Assembly (NCBI GenBank): GCA_020635725.1
Contig: JACJZF010000001.1
Coordinates: forward strand, 62,001-126,000
DNA length: 64,000 nt
Direction of reading: 5' to 3'
Source: Flavobacteriales bacterium
Lineage (GTDB): Bacteria; Bacteroidota; Bacteroidia; Flavobacteriales_F; PHOS-HE28
The position numbers were made by a program, and so were the translations under genes. Shown here piece after piece: positions 25,201 to 33,200 of the stretch. Each line of letters opens with the position of its first letter. Position 1 is the first letter of the stretch. The notes under the pieces are model-generated. The model did not search any database. It was not told where the DNA came from and was given only the letters and a program-made list of their open reading frames with translations.

Positions 25201-25311
25201 CGGGTTATGGGCACCACGGTGACCATTGAACTGCCTGTCCAACAAATGGTAAAAAACTCCGTTGAAGGCTTGCAGTCGGCCACTTCGGCACCTACATTTG
25301 AACAGTCATGA
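22273..25311 (+). CDS. Sensor histidine kinase with Reg_prop beta-propeller and Y_Y_Y domain (LytS-like kinase)
   Basis: 1012 aa. After a signal peptide (FAITLLLCTGLLAAAQ) come about twelve two-component-propeller repeats (patterns DGYLWFGTLGG, DRVWIGTKLGLNQYDG, GNLWFGTDGAGVLR), making the periplasmic propellers, then a Y_Y_Y domain (YRYRLVGLDSEWLPA). One membrane helix lies near residues 735-755 (WFYLLCLVLLAAAAFG). The cytoplasmic part is a His_kinase domain with the phospho-His near residue 790 in NMNRHFVFNALNSI, and an ATPase with QPYVENSIWHG and EDDGIGVD. It pairs with the LytTR regulator just upstream. The C-terminal ATPase glycine loop is less canonical (SRGIEITKGRADVL). Confidence 0.93.
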   Translation: MRAFAITLLLCTGLLAAAQQHAFRQITARDGLAQSQVRAIAQDGDGYLWFGTLGGASRYDGHGFANISLNEGLPDAQVSALARLPDGSLWLGSGNALVRIDGNRLAVEELPSVQRASRVMGLAADAQGSLFIGTDGDGLLVRAGGRIGPVEGYPSDTATHVRCLLMLRDGSLLVGLRNGLLRCASGRCERITVGDAEPKLINALAEDREGGWWVGTLGNGVYRFAPHGAVTEFDEESGLLQNNVRCLLVDDRDRVWIGTKLGLNQYDGQRMRTFTVHQGLPNDNIQCAYQDHEGNLWFGTDGAGVLRYLGDRLVTFTVKDGLCSDLVMSITPDARGDLWLGTYDNGLCRLDGMAMLTTRDGLPNNTVWCGLLDQDSSLWFGTSDGLVHLRRGEVIPEDSGRTLPGARVLALLRDRAGTIWCGARDGLHAVRGDTVQHYTEDDAGPIRSVRALVEEADGLLLATDDGLIRFRHGRFSRLGAEQGLPDKTALCLSRDQAGRTWIGTANGLSCLTADGFRNIRLGSDFGSNYINLLLPDGDGQLWAGTNNGLYAFMPDSLLADPANREHLTMNDGLRGQEFNLNAALAWRSGRLLFGSAAGLVLYDAQRGLDDQTKAAPSVRITGVRSFLQQTDWKGASDSLDHHGLPVGLHLSYRRHYLTFDYSAISFARPEDVRYRYRLVGLDSEWLPATEARFASYGNLPHGGYTFEVSAAVGKGPWSAPASLSFVIDPPFWAKWWFYLLCLVLLAAAAFGVHRYRAIRRERREKTRQLMLRSRMLQLEQQALNANMNRHFVFNALNSIQFHINRQDRATASRYLTSFAKLIRKNLDASQGDTTSLAEELDRLELYLKLEHMRFKDKFRYAIEVDPAINLGQVQLPAMMLQPYVENSIWHGILPMQEQGLVTIRVQPAQDPSRVAVVIEDDGIGVDQSLKAKQPTEGDHISRGIEITKGRADVLRRLDLTDIRIDGPRERQDPASGRVMGTTVTIELPVQQMVKNSVEGLQSATSAPTFEQS
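25293..25300 (+). promoter_or_regulatory. -7 box TACATTTG before the small lipoprotein
   Basis: Exact TAnnTTTG match inside the kinase 3' end, seven bases before ATG 25308, so the lipoprotein may have its own promoter in addition to operon read-through. Confidence 0.45.
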
Positions 25312-25577
25312 CCGCGTTCCGACCTCTCCATCGCTTCGGCATCGGCCTCATCGCCTCGATGATCTTGCTGCTCACGAGCTGCGCGAAGGAGGAACTGGTG
25401 GCCCCCGCTGGCGCACCGGTGGCAGGCAAGAGCCTCACCACCACCCTGCAGAGCGGCTCCACGGTAAACGGCAATACCGATGTGCGTGACAGCGCTGGCG
25501 ACGGCGGCTGGATCAGCGATGACGGTGATGATGTCGGCGACGGTGAGCGCAACCGCAAGAAGAAGCCGACCAACTAA
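25308..25577 (+). CDS. Small lipoprotein of unknown function
   Basis: 89 aa. The N-terminus has a clear lipoprotein signal (LIASMILLLTSCAK) with Cys as the predicted lipidated residue, and the mature part is short, Gly/Asp-rich (GDGGWISDDGDDVGDGERN) with a basic KKK tail. The acidic DGDD stretch could bind calcium. The start overlaps the kinase stop as ATGA, so translation is probably coupled. Its place in the two-component operon suggests a sensor accessory or target, but no family is recognised. Confidence 0.65.
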   Translation: MTAFRPLHRFGIGLIASMILLLTSCAKEELVAPAGAPVAGKSLTTTLQSGSTVNGNTDVRDSAGDGGWISDDGDDVGDGERNRKKKPTN

Positions 25578-25598
25578 GGTCTTCCCCTCGATTCACTG

Positions 25599-25620
25599 AA
25601 CGCCCGGTCTCCCGGGCGTT
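25599..25620 (+). terminator. Terminator after the two-component operon
   Basis: 9-bp stem AACGCCCGG / CCGGGCGTT with a 4-base loop, followed by CCTCTTTC. Confidence 0.65.
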
Positions 25621-25715
25621 CCTCTTTCACCCCTTCCCGTTCGGCCTGCGCCGTTCCCCGCGCGAGCGCATGCACGGCACCGGTGCGGCACTAGCTTCCC
25701 TTGGCCGGAGCTGCC

Positions 25716-27272
25716 ATGCCAAACAAGAGCCAGGACCATGTGCATCGTTTGATCCGCTCCATGACCCGGGCGGAGAAGCGCTATTATAAGCTGCATCTGG
25801 CGCGTCATGGCCATGAGAAGGGAAGCGCGCAGGAACAACTGTTCGATGCCGTGGCGCGCATGGAGCACTATGATGAGCGCGGTCTGCTGCAGCGATTCGC
25901 CGGCTCCGCCTTCACCACGCATTTCGCCATCACCAAGAGAAGGCTCTACGAATCGGTGCTCCGCTGCCTGGAATCATACCATGCCGACTGCTCCGCCAGC
26001 GTGCGCCTGAATCGCGTGCTGCATCAGGTGGAGATCCTGCATCAACGTGCGCTGTACGACGATGCCTGGAAGATGCTGAACAGCGCGCGCCGGCTGGCCA
26101 AGCAGCATGAATTGATCCCCGGTGCCGCCGCGGTGCTTGCCTGGGAGAGGCGCCTGATCGAGTGCCGCAACTACGCCGAGGAGGACGAGGCGACCATGCG
26201 CGATGCCCACGACCGCGCGCTCGCATTGCGCCAGATGCTGGAGCAGACGGATGAGCTCTGGCACCTGAAGAGCAGCCTGTTCATGCGCATGTACCGACAA
26301 GGACTCACCGCCGACATGACCGCGCAGCTGCACCTCCTGCTGGATGAGCCGCTCGTGCGCGACGATGCGCCGGCAAGCTCGTCGAAGGCCCTCTTCCTGC
26401 GGCAGCACATCCGCAGCGCGGCTTGCTTCGCTTTGGGCGACATGCCCGCCTGCCGGGAAGCCCTGCTCCGGAATCACGCGCTCCTTCAACAGCACAAGCA
26501 GCGCTTCATCGATGAGCCGAACCTGGTGCTCGGTGTGGTGAGCAACCTGGCCTTCGTGACCCTTCGCTGCGGCCTGCTTGCCGAGGCGCAGGCGCTGCTG
26601 CGTGCGTTCAGGGCGCTGCCTGCGCAATGGCGCATGCCGGAGACCGATGATCTGGATCTGAAGCTCTTCACCACCACGGCCAGCCTGGAGCTGAGCCTGA
26701 GCCTGCGACTCGGCGAGGTGGAGCAGGCCGCAGCACTGCTGCCCATGGTGGAGCGGGGACTGCGGCAGCACGAGGCGCTGATCGGGCCCGTGCGGCGCAG
26801 CGGCCTGCTTTACCTCATGGCCTACACGCATTTCGCGGCCGGGGCGCATGAGCGGGCCCTTCTCGCCGTGAATACGCTCATGGGCTCGCTCCGGCAGGAT
26901 GACCATGGCGATGTGGCACGCGCAGCACGCTTGCTTCAGCTCATGGTCTTCTACGAGACGGGCAAGCATGACCTGTTGGGCTACGCGCTGCGCAACATGG
27001 ATCGCTACCAGCAACGCGCTGCGACCGGGCGCCGGACCGAGCCGCGCACCGCCGCCATGCTGCGCGAGCTGGCGCAGGCCGGTTCCGCACCTCGTCAACG
27101 AGCCGCGCTGGAGCGCTTCGTCGATGAGGCCTCGGCCCTGCTGGCCGATCCCGGCGAACGCGGCCTTCTGGACCAACTTGACCCGGTGGCCTGGGCCCTG
27201 GCCAAGCTGCGCGATTGCCCGCTCGCCGCGATCCTTCGTGAACGAGCGGCCATGTTGAACAGCGCGGCCTGA
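25716..27272 (+). CDS. Alpha-helical repeat (TPR-like) protein of unknown function
   Basis: 518 aa, almost entirely helical, no signal peptide or membrane segment. The N-terminus (HVHRLIRSMTRAEKRYYKLHLARH) is of a type found in uncharacterised Bacteroidota cytoplasmic proteins that start with an M(T/S)xxEKRYFK motif and continue as TPR-like arrays. ATG 25716 puts this motif near the start; an in-frame TTG 15 bases upstream is not needed. Probably a protein-interaction scaffold. Immediately downstream is a T9SS cargo gene on the same strand. Confidence 0.75.
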   Translation: MPNKSQDHVHRLIRSMTRAEKRYYKLHLARHGHEKGSAQEQLFDAVARMEHYDERGLLQRFAGSAFTTHFAITKRRLYESVLRCLESYHADCSASVRLNRVLHQVEILHQRALYDDAWKMLNSARRLAKQHELIPGAAAVLAWERRLIECRNYAEEDEATMRDAHDRALALRQMLEQTDELWHLKSSLFMRMYRQGLTADMTAQLHLLLDEPLVRDDAPASSSKALFLRQHIRSAACFALGDMPACREALLRNHALLQQHKQRFIDEPNLVLGVVSNLAFVTLRCGLLAEAQALLRAFRALPAQWRMPETDDLDLKLFTTTASLELSLSLRLGEVEQAAALLPMVERGLRQHEALIGPVRRSGLLYLMAYTHFAAGAHERALLAVNTLMGSLRQDDHGDVARAARLLQLMVFYETGKHDLLGYALRNMDRYQQRAATGRRTEPRTAAMLRELAQAGSAPRQRAALERFVDEASALLADPGERGLLDQLDPVAWALAKLRDCPLAAILRERAAMLNSAA

Positions 27273-27309
27273 CGGGCAGCGTGCGGATTCGTTGAAGCGT
27301 CTCCGCCAC

Positions 27310-28896
27310 ATGCGCCCATTGCTCCTCTCCCTGATCATCACCAGCATGCCCGCAACGGCCCAGCAGGTCGATTGGCTCGTGGACCGGTTCGTGGATTACA
27401 GCTTGAACCCCGGTCTGCCGCAGCACGCCTTGGCCGTTTCGACCAGCGGAGAGGCCATGGCCGCCTACCTGAGCACCGCGAGCTTCCTATACGGCTCAGA
27501 GATCTTCGGCACATGCATGGTGCAGCGCATCGATCCGCTCGACGGCGCCCCGCTTTGGAATTGCATGCTCCTGGATACCGCCACGGTGCAGAGCGCGGCC
27601 ATGGATGCCGAAGGCAACTGCTATGTCGCGGGCCGCTTCATGGGCGACCTGGCGCTCTGCGATGGATCCGTACTGGCCCACTCGGCCCCAGCCACGCTCT
27701 GGGACCCGGACCTCTATCTGCTGAAGCTCGCACCCGATGGGGCCTTGCTATGGGCGCGCAACCTCTCGCTCTCCGATCCCGATGCGAGCATGATCACCGC
27801 CATGGCCGTGGACCCGAACGGCGCGCTCTGGTACGCCACCTCCGACTTCCTCATGGGGCATGTGGTCCGCGTGGATGGCTCCGGCAGCGCCGTGGAGGAC
27901 CGTGCGATCCACGGCGCCAAGACCATCGGCGGGCTCTCCTTCGCGGCTTCGGGCGCGCTGTACGTGAGCGGTGCCACCGACGCCATCGGGGTGGTCTTCG
28001 GCGGCCTTGCGCCACCGCCGCCGGCGAATGCCTCGTACCTCATGTTCCTCGCCCGGTTCGGTGCGCAAGGGCAGGGCGACTGGGCCGCTTACGCGCACGA
28101 CATCACCTTTCAGTTCCCCGATGCGGCGGCATGCCCGGATGGAGGTGTGGTGGTGGCCTGCAGCGCCTTCGACACCACACGTTGGGGCGAGTTGCCGATC
28201 AACGGCTCCGACTGGGGCATGGCCACCTTCGTGGTGAAGGCCGACAGCACGGGGCATTTCATGTGGAGCGCCGAGAGCGACGTGCCCGGCGGGGCCATCA
28301 CCGGCGATTTCTCTCCGGCCTCGAGCAACGCGGTGAGCGTTGATGCCTCAGGCAACGTGTACCTCTGCGGGGCGGCGCGCGGCACGGTGCCGTGGGGCAA
28401 TGGCGTGAGCAGCACCGCGGGCGCGATCACGGATAGGGCCCTGGCCGTGGTGGCGTTCTCTGCTGCGGGCGTGCCGCAATGGAGCGTGAGCAGCGCGGCC
28501 AGCGGTTTCGTGAGCCCCATGGCGATCGGCACCGCCGCCGATGGCCAAGTGCTGGTGGGCGCCCACGTGAACGCGGCCCTCACATTGGCGCCCTTCACGG
28601 TGAACGATGCCGGACTGCAGGTGTTCGCGATCGCACGGCTCAGTCCGCTCGGAACGGGCATGGCCGAATCGACGCGCTCCGATGGTTGGACTGTTCTCCC
28701 GAATCCGGCCACCCGCCTGCTGATGCTGCGGCACACCGGCAACGAGGCCTTCGAGATCTGCTCCGTGGCCGGCCAGCCCGTGCGCCATGGCCGTTTGAGC
28801 AACGGCGCGAACATGATCGACCTGGAGGGGCTTAGCCCCGGGGTGTATGTGCTGCGCACGGCTTCGGGCCAAGCCGCGCGCTTCGTGAAGGAATAG
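27310..28896 (+). CDS. SBBP-like beta-propeller protein with T9SS sorting domain
   Basis: 528 aa secreted protein. Signal peptide (LLLSLIITSMPATAQQ) after ATG 27310. Repeated strands of the form AMDAEGNCYVAGRF, AVDPNGALWYAT, SVDASGNVYLCGAA and GTAADGQVLVGA indicate a beta-propeller of the SBBP type. The C-terminus (VLPNPATRLLML, ICSVAGQPV, LSPGVYVLRT, ARFVKE) is a T9SS type A signal. It is convergent with thiL, whose stop lies two bases beyond. Ligand unknown. Confidence 0.85.
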   Translation: MRPLLLSLIITSMPATAQQVDWLVDRFVDYSLNPGLPQHALAVSTSGEAMAAYLSTASFLYGSEIFGTCMVQRIDPLDGAPLWNCMLLDTATVQSAAMDAEGNCYVAGRFMGDLALCDGSVLAHSAPATLWDPDLYLLKLAPDGALLWARNLSLSDPDASMITAMAVDPNGALWYATSDFLMGHVVRVDGSGSAVEDRAIHGAKTIGGLSFAASGALYVSGATDAIGVVFGGLAPPPPANASYLMFLARFGAQGQGDWAAYAHDITFQFPDAAACPDGGVVVACSAFDTTRWGELPINGSDWGMATFVVKADSTGHFMWSAESDVPGGAITGDFSPASSNAVSVDASGNVYLCGAARGTVPWGNGVSSTAGAITDRALAVVAFSAAGVPQWSVSSAASGFVSPMAIGTAADGQVLVGAHVNAALTLAPFTVNDAGLQVFAIARLSPLGTGMAESTRSDGWTVLPNPATRLLMLRHTGNEAFEICSVAGQPVRHGRLSNGANMIDLEGLSPGVYVLRTASGQAARFVKE

Positions 28897-28898
28897 GT

Positions 28899-29936
28899 TC
28901 AGCGGCGCAGGAAGGCATCCCAGCCCTGCGCGCGCAGCTCGTGCAGGCCGCCTTGCTTATCGACCAGGTGATGCCCGCTGGCCTGATCGGTCATGTGGCC
29001 GATGACGGTGATGCTGGGGTTGCCCTTGATCCGCTCGTAATCGGCTTGCGCGACGGTGAAGAGCAGCTCGTAATCCTCTCCACCATTGAGCGCGCAGGTG
29101 GAGGGGTCGAGGTTGAACGCGCGCGCGGCATCGTAGGTCGATGGGTCGATGGGGATCTTCTCATCGTAGATGCGCACGCCGAGCCCGGAGCTGCGTGCGA
29201 TGTGGATCGCCTCGCTCGCCAGCCCATCGCTGATGTCGATCATGGCCGTGGGCCGCACGCCGAGCTGTTGGAGCAGCGCGGTGATATCCTGCCGCGCCTC
29301 CGGTTTCAGCTGCCGCTCCAGGATGTAGTCGTGCCCGGTGAGGTCGGGCTGCGCGCCGGTCTCCTTGAACACCGCTTTCTCCCGCTCCAGCACCTGCAGC
29401 CCCATGAAGGCGCCGCCGAGGTCGCCGCTCACCACCAGCAGGTCGTTGTCGCGCGCGCCGCTGCGGTACACGAGCTCCTCCGGGGCGGCCTCGCCGATGG
29501 CGGTGACACTGATCACCAGGCCGCTGGGGCTGCTGCAGGTATCGCCGCCCACCAGGTCGACCCCGTAGTTCGTGCAGGCGAGCAGCACGCCTTCGTACAG
29601 TTCATCGATGGCCTCCACCGGAAAGCGGTTGCTGAGCGCCACGGATACGGTGATCCGGCGGGGCACGGCATTCATGGCCAGCACATCGCTCACGTTCACC
29701 ACCACGCTCTTGTAGCCCAGGTGCTTCAGCGGCACATAGCCCAGATCGAAGTGCACGCCCTCAACGAGCATGTCGGTGGTGACCACCTGATGGCCGCGCG
29801 GCTCGTACACGGCAGCATCATCGCCGATGCCTTTGACGGAGGAAGCATGCTGAAGACGCACGCGCGAGGCGATGCGCTCGATGAGGCCGAATTCGCCCAG
29901 CTCGTTGAGTTCGGTGCGGGAAGTGTGCTCTGACAT
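28899..29936 (-). CDS. thiL: Thiamine-monophosphate kinase
   Basis: ATP-dependent kinase of 345 aa converting thiamine monophosphate to the diphosphate cofactor. The AIR-synthase/ThiL fold is marked by VKGIGDDAAVYEP (Mg/ATP loop), TTDMLVEGVHFDL, VVNVSDVLAMNAVPR, VDLVGGDTCSSPSG, MIDISDGLASEAIHIA and ALNGGEDYELLFT. The length is slightly above the usual 320-330 aa because of a longer N-terminus. No thiamine synthesis gene is adjacent. Confidence 0.95.
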   Translation of the reverse strand: MSEHTSRTELNELGEFGLIERIASRVRLQHASSVKGIGDDAAVYEPRGHQVVTTDMLVEGVHFDLGYVPLKHLGYKSVVVNVSDVLAMNAVPRRITVSVALSNRFPVEAIDELYEGVLLACTNYGVDLVGGDTCSSPSGLVISVTAIGEAAPEELVYRSGARDNDLLVVSGDLGGAFMGLQVLEREKAVFKETGAQPDLTGHDYILERQLKPEARQDITALLQQLGVRPTAMIDISDGLASEAIHIARSSGLGVRIYDEKIPIDPSTYDAARAFNLDPSTCALNGGEDYELLFTVAQADYERIKGNPSITVIGHMTDQASGHHLVDKQGGLHELRAQGWDAFLRR

Positions 29937-30021
29937 CGTGCGCGAAGTTCCGGTTTCACCGCTATCCGATCAGCCCTACCTTATAGGACCCGTGATCGAC
30001 GGGGAAAATGTCAAGCCCGCC

Positions 30022-30156
30022 AGGGATGGAAGCGATAGCCTGACGATGGCGAAGCGCGGCATGGCGCGATGCGAGGAGGCGACCGGAGGAAGCCACCGCA
30101 GCCGCAGCCAGGCCCGCTGAGCCGAGGCAGCTAAAGCGGACAGCCCGCAGGCGGCC
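30022..30156 (+). repeat. Long dispersed element, copy C (diverged)
   Basis: Within the 284-base gap between thiL and dnaE. It begins AGGGATGGAAGCGATAGCC and has AAAGCGGACAGCCCGC near its end, matching the landmarks of copies A and B (AGGGATAG-AGC and GCGGATAGCCCG). The interior is rich in GCGA/CGGAGG/GCAGCCGCAGCC. The GGGGCACGCCC terminus of A and B is not present. The rest of the gap shows nothing recognisable. Confidence 0.5.
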
Positions 30157-30220
30157 TTTGCTCATTCCGCTCACGCTCACCGTTGCCTACCCGAACTCAG
30201 CCATCCGAATCAGCGATCCC

Positions 30221-33200
30221 ATGTTCCTCAACTGCCATAGCTGGTTCAGCTTCAAGTACGGCGTGATGAAGCCCGATGCGCTGCTGGAGGAAGCAGCCCG
30301 GGCGGGCGTGCGCTCCTTCGCGCTCACCGACATCCATTGCTCGGCGGGGATCCCCGATTTCGTGCGCGATGCCGAGAAGCACTTCGGCGTTCGGCCGGTG
30401 GCGGGGATCGAGTTCCGGCAGGGGCCCCGGCTGCTCTATATCGGCATCGCGAAGAACAACGACGGCTTCCAGCAGCTGAACGATTTGCTGAGCCCGCACC
30501 TGCTCGATGGCGAAGCGCTGCCGGAGCGCGCGCCGGAGCTGAGCGGCGCGTTCTTCATCTACCCGTTCGCGGGCGCGCCCGTGGACCTCCGCCCCAACGA
30601 GCGCGTGGGCATCAGGCCCGTGGACCTCACGCGGCTGCCCCTGAGCCCGTGGGCAAGAAGGCTGAAGGACCTGGTGGCGCTGCTGCCGGTGACCTTCCGC
30701 AACAAGGCCGATTTCAACACGCACCGCCTGCTGCGCACCGTGGCTAAGAACACCGTGGTGAGCATGCTGCCGCAGGAGGAACTGGCACTGCCCGATGAGG
30801 TCTTCCGCAGCGAGGAAGAGGCCCGTCGCATCTACCGCGACTTCCCGCAGCTGATCACCCATGCCGAGCGCCTGCTGGAGCAATGCTCCATCGGCTTCGA
30901 CGGGAGCGACAAGACGCGCAGGGCCTTCGGCGCGAGCGAGGCCGAGGACCGCGAAGCGCTGCACCGCGATACGCTCGAAGGGCTGCGCTACCGTTACCCG
31001 AACGCACGACCAGCGGTGCGCGATCGCATGCGCTACGAGCTGAAGGTGATCGAGGAGATGGGCTTCATCAGCTACTTCCGCATCAACCAGGACATCGTTG
31101 ACCACGCCCGCAGCCGCGGCTTCTTCCACGTGGGGCGCGGCAGCGGGGCGAACAGCCTGGTGGCCTATTGCCTGCGCATCACCGACGTGGACCCGATGGA
31201 GCTGGACCTCTACTTCGAGCGCTTCATCAACCCCGCGCGCAAGAAGCCGCCCGATTTCGACATCGACTTCAGCTGGAAGGACCGCGACGAGATCTTCAAG
31301 TACGTCTTCGGAAAGTACAACGGTGCGGGTGTCGCGGATATACACGCCGCGCAGATCGCCACGTACACCACCTTCCAATGGCGCGGCGCCATACGCGAGC
31401 TGGGGAAAGCCGTGGGATTGCCGCCGGGCGAGATCGATGCGCTCTCGGAAGGCGACAGCAACTACTACCGCGGCGGAAGGCGCATGCCCGATGGCGCGAA
31501 GGGCGAGCTCGACAAGGTGGCGCAGGCGGTGATCCACTACGGCAAGCGCCTCATCGGCATGCCGCACCACCTGGGGATCCACGCCGGCGGCATCGTGATC
31601 ACGGAGAAGCCGGTGACGCACTTCACGGCGCTGCACCGGCCGCCGAAGGGCTTCCCGGTGACGCAGATCAGCATGCTGGAGTGCGAGGACATGGGCCTGC
31701 ACAAGTTCGACCTGCTGAGCCAGCGCGGGCTGGGGCACATACGCGATGCGGTGGAGCTGGTGAATAGCGGATCGGTTGTCAGTTGTCAGTTGTCAGAGGG
31801 GATCTCGCTCGAGCACCCGCCCGAGGGCCTGCGCGACCTGGCAACGGACAACCGACAACCGACAACCGGTATTGACATCCACGACATCGCCCGCTTCAAG
31901 CAGGATCCCGCCATCAAGGAGCTGATCCGCACGGGCAACACCATCGGCTGCTTCTACGTGGAGAGCCCCGCCATGCGCATGCTGCTGAAGAAATTGCAGG
32001 TGCAGGATTACCTCGGCCTGGTCGCCGCCAGCAGCATCATACGGCCCGGCGTGGCGGAGAGCGGCATGATGCGCGAATACCTGCTGCGGCATCACGACCC
32101 CGAGCGCCGGAAGCAGGCACCGAAGCGCCTGCTGGAGATCATGCCCGAGACCTACGGCGTGATGGTGTACCAAGAGGATGTGATCAAAGTGGTGACGCTA
32201 TACGGGGGGCTGGACGTGTCGGAAGCGGACCAGGTGAGGCGCGGCATGAACATCCGCTACCGCGACCGGCCGGAATTCAAGGTGGTGGAGCGGAAGTTCT
32301 TCGACAACTGCAAGGAGCGCGGTTATCCGCCGGGCGAGGCCGAGGAGATCTGGCGGCAGATCCAGAGCTTCGCCAGCTTCAGCTTCGCCAAGGGGCACAG
32401 CGCCAGCTACGCCGTGGAGAGCTACCAGAGCCTCTACCTGAAGGCGCACCATCCGCTGGAGTTCCTCGTGGGCGTGGCGAACAACTTCGGCGGCTTCTAC
32501 CACACGGAGTTCTACCTGCACGAGGCGAAGCGCGCCGGCGCGGTGATCGAGGCACCGTGCGTGAATACGAGCGAGGAGCTGTGCTGTTTGAAGAGAGCGG
32601 CGAGTGCTGAGTGGCGAGTGGCGAGTCTGCCTACGCAGCTGCCACGCACCACTCCGCGCATTTACCTCGGCCTCGGCAACGTGAAGAGTCTGGATAGCGA
32701 GACCGTGCAATTGATCCTGCACGAGCGGCGCCGCAACGGACCCTATGCCCACCTGCAGGACCTGCTGGCGCGCGTACCGCTCGGCCTGGAGCAGGCTCGC
32801 ATCCTGATCCGTGCGGGGGCACTGCGTTTCACCGGCCGCAGCAAACCGGAGCTGCTCTGGGACGTCACGCTCCTGCACCGCCCCGCCATGGCCAGCAGCG
32901 ACGGCGACCTCTTCATCACCAAGGTGGAAGAGCCCCGCCTGCCGGACCTGCAGCACTATCCGCTGGCCGATGCCTACGACGAGCTGGACCTGCTGGGCTT
33001 CCCGCTCTGCGATCCGTTCTCGTTGGTGGATCAGAATGCGGAGAACCAGAGAGGAAGTGAAGAAGTGAGGACGACGCTCTCGTCCTCTCACTCTCTCTTC
33101 TTCACTTCCTCACCTCCGCTCATCCTCAAACGCGACATGCCCGCGCACATCGGCAAGCGCGTGACCATGCTCGGCTACCTGATCCACGTGAAGGCCACCG

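Noticed and set aside
29937..30220. tRNA or small RNA gene in the thiL-dnaE gap
   Set aside because: No cloverleaf (no TTCGA-type T loop with matching acceptor stem); explained better as dispersed element C.
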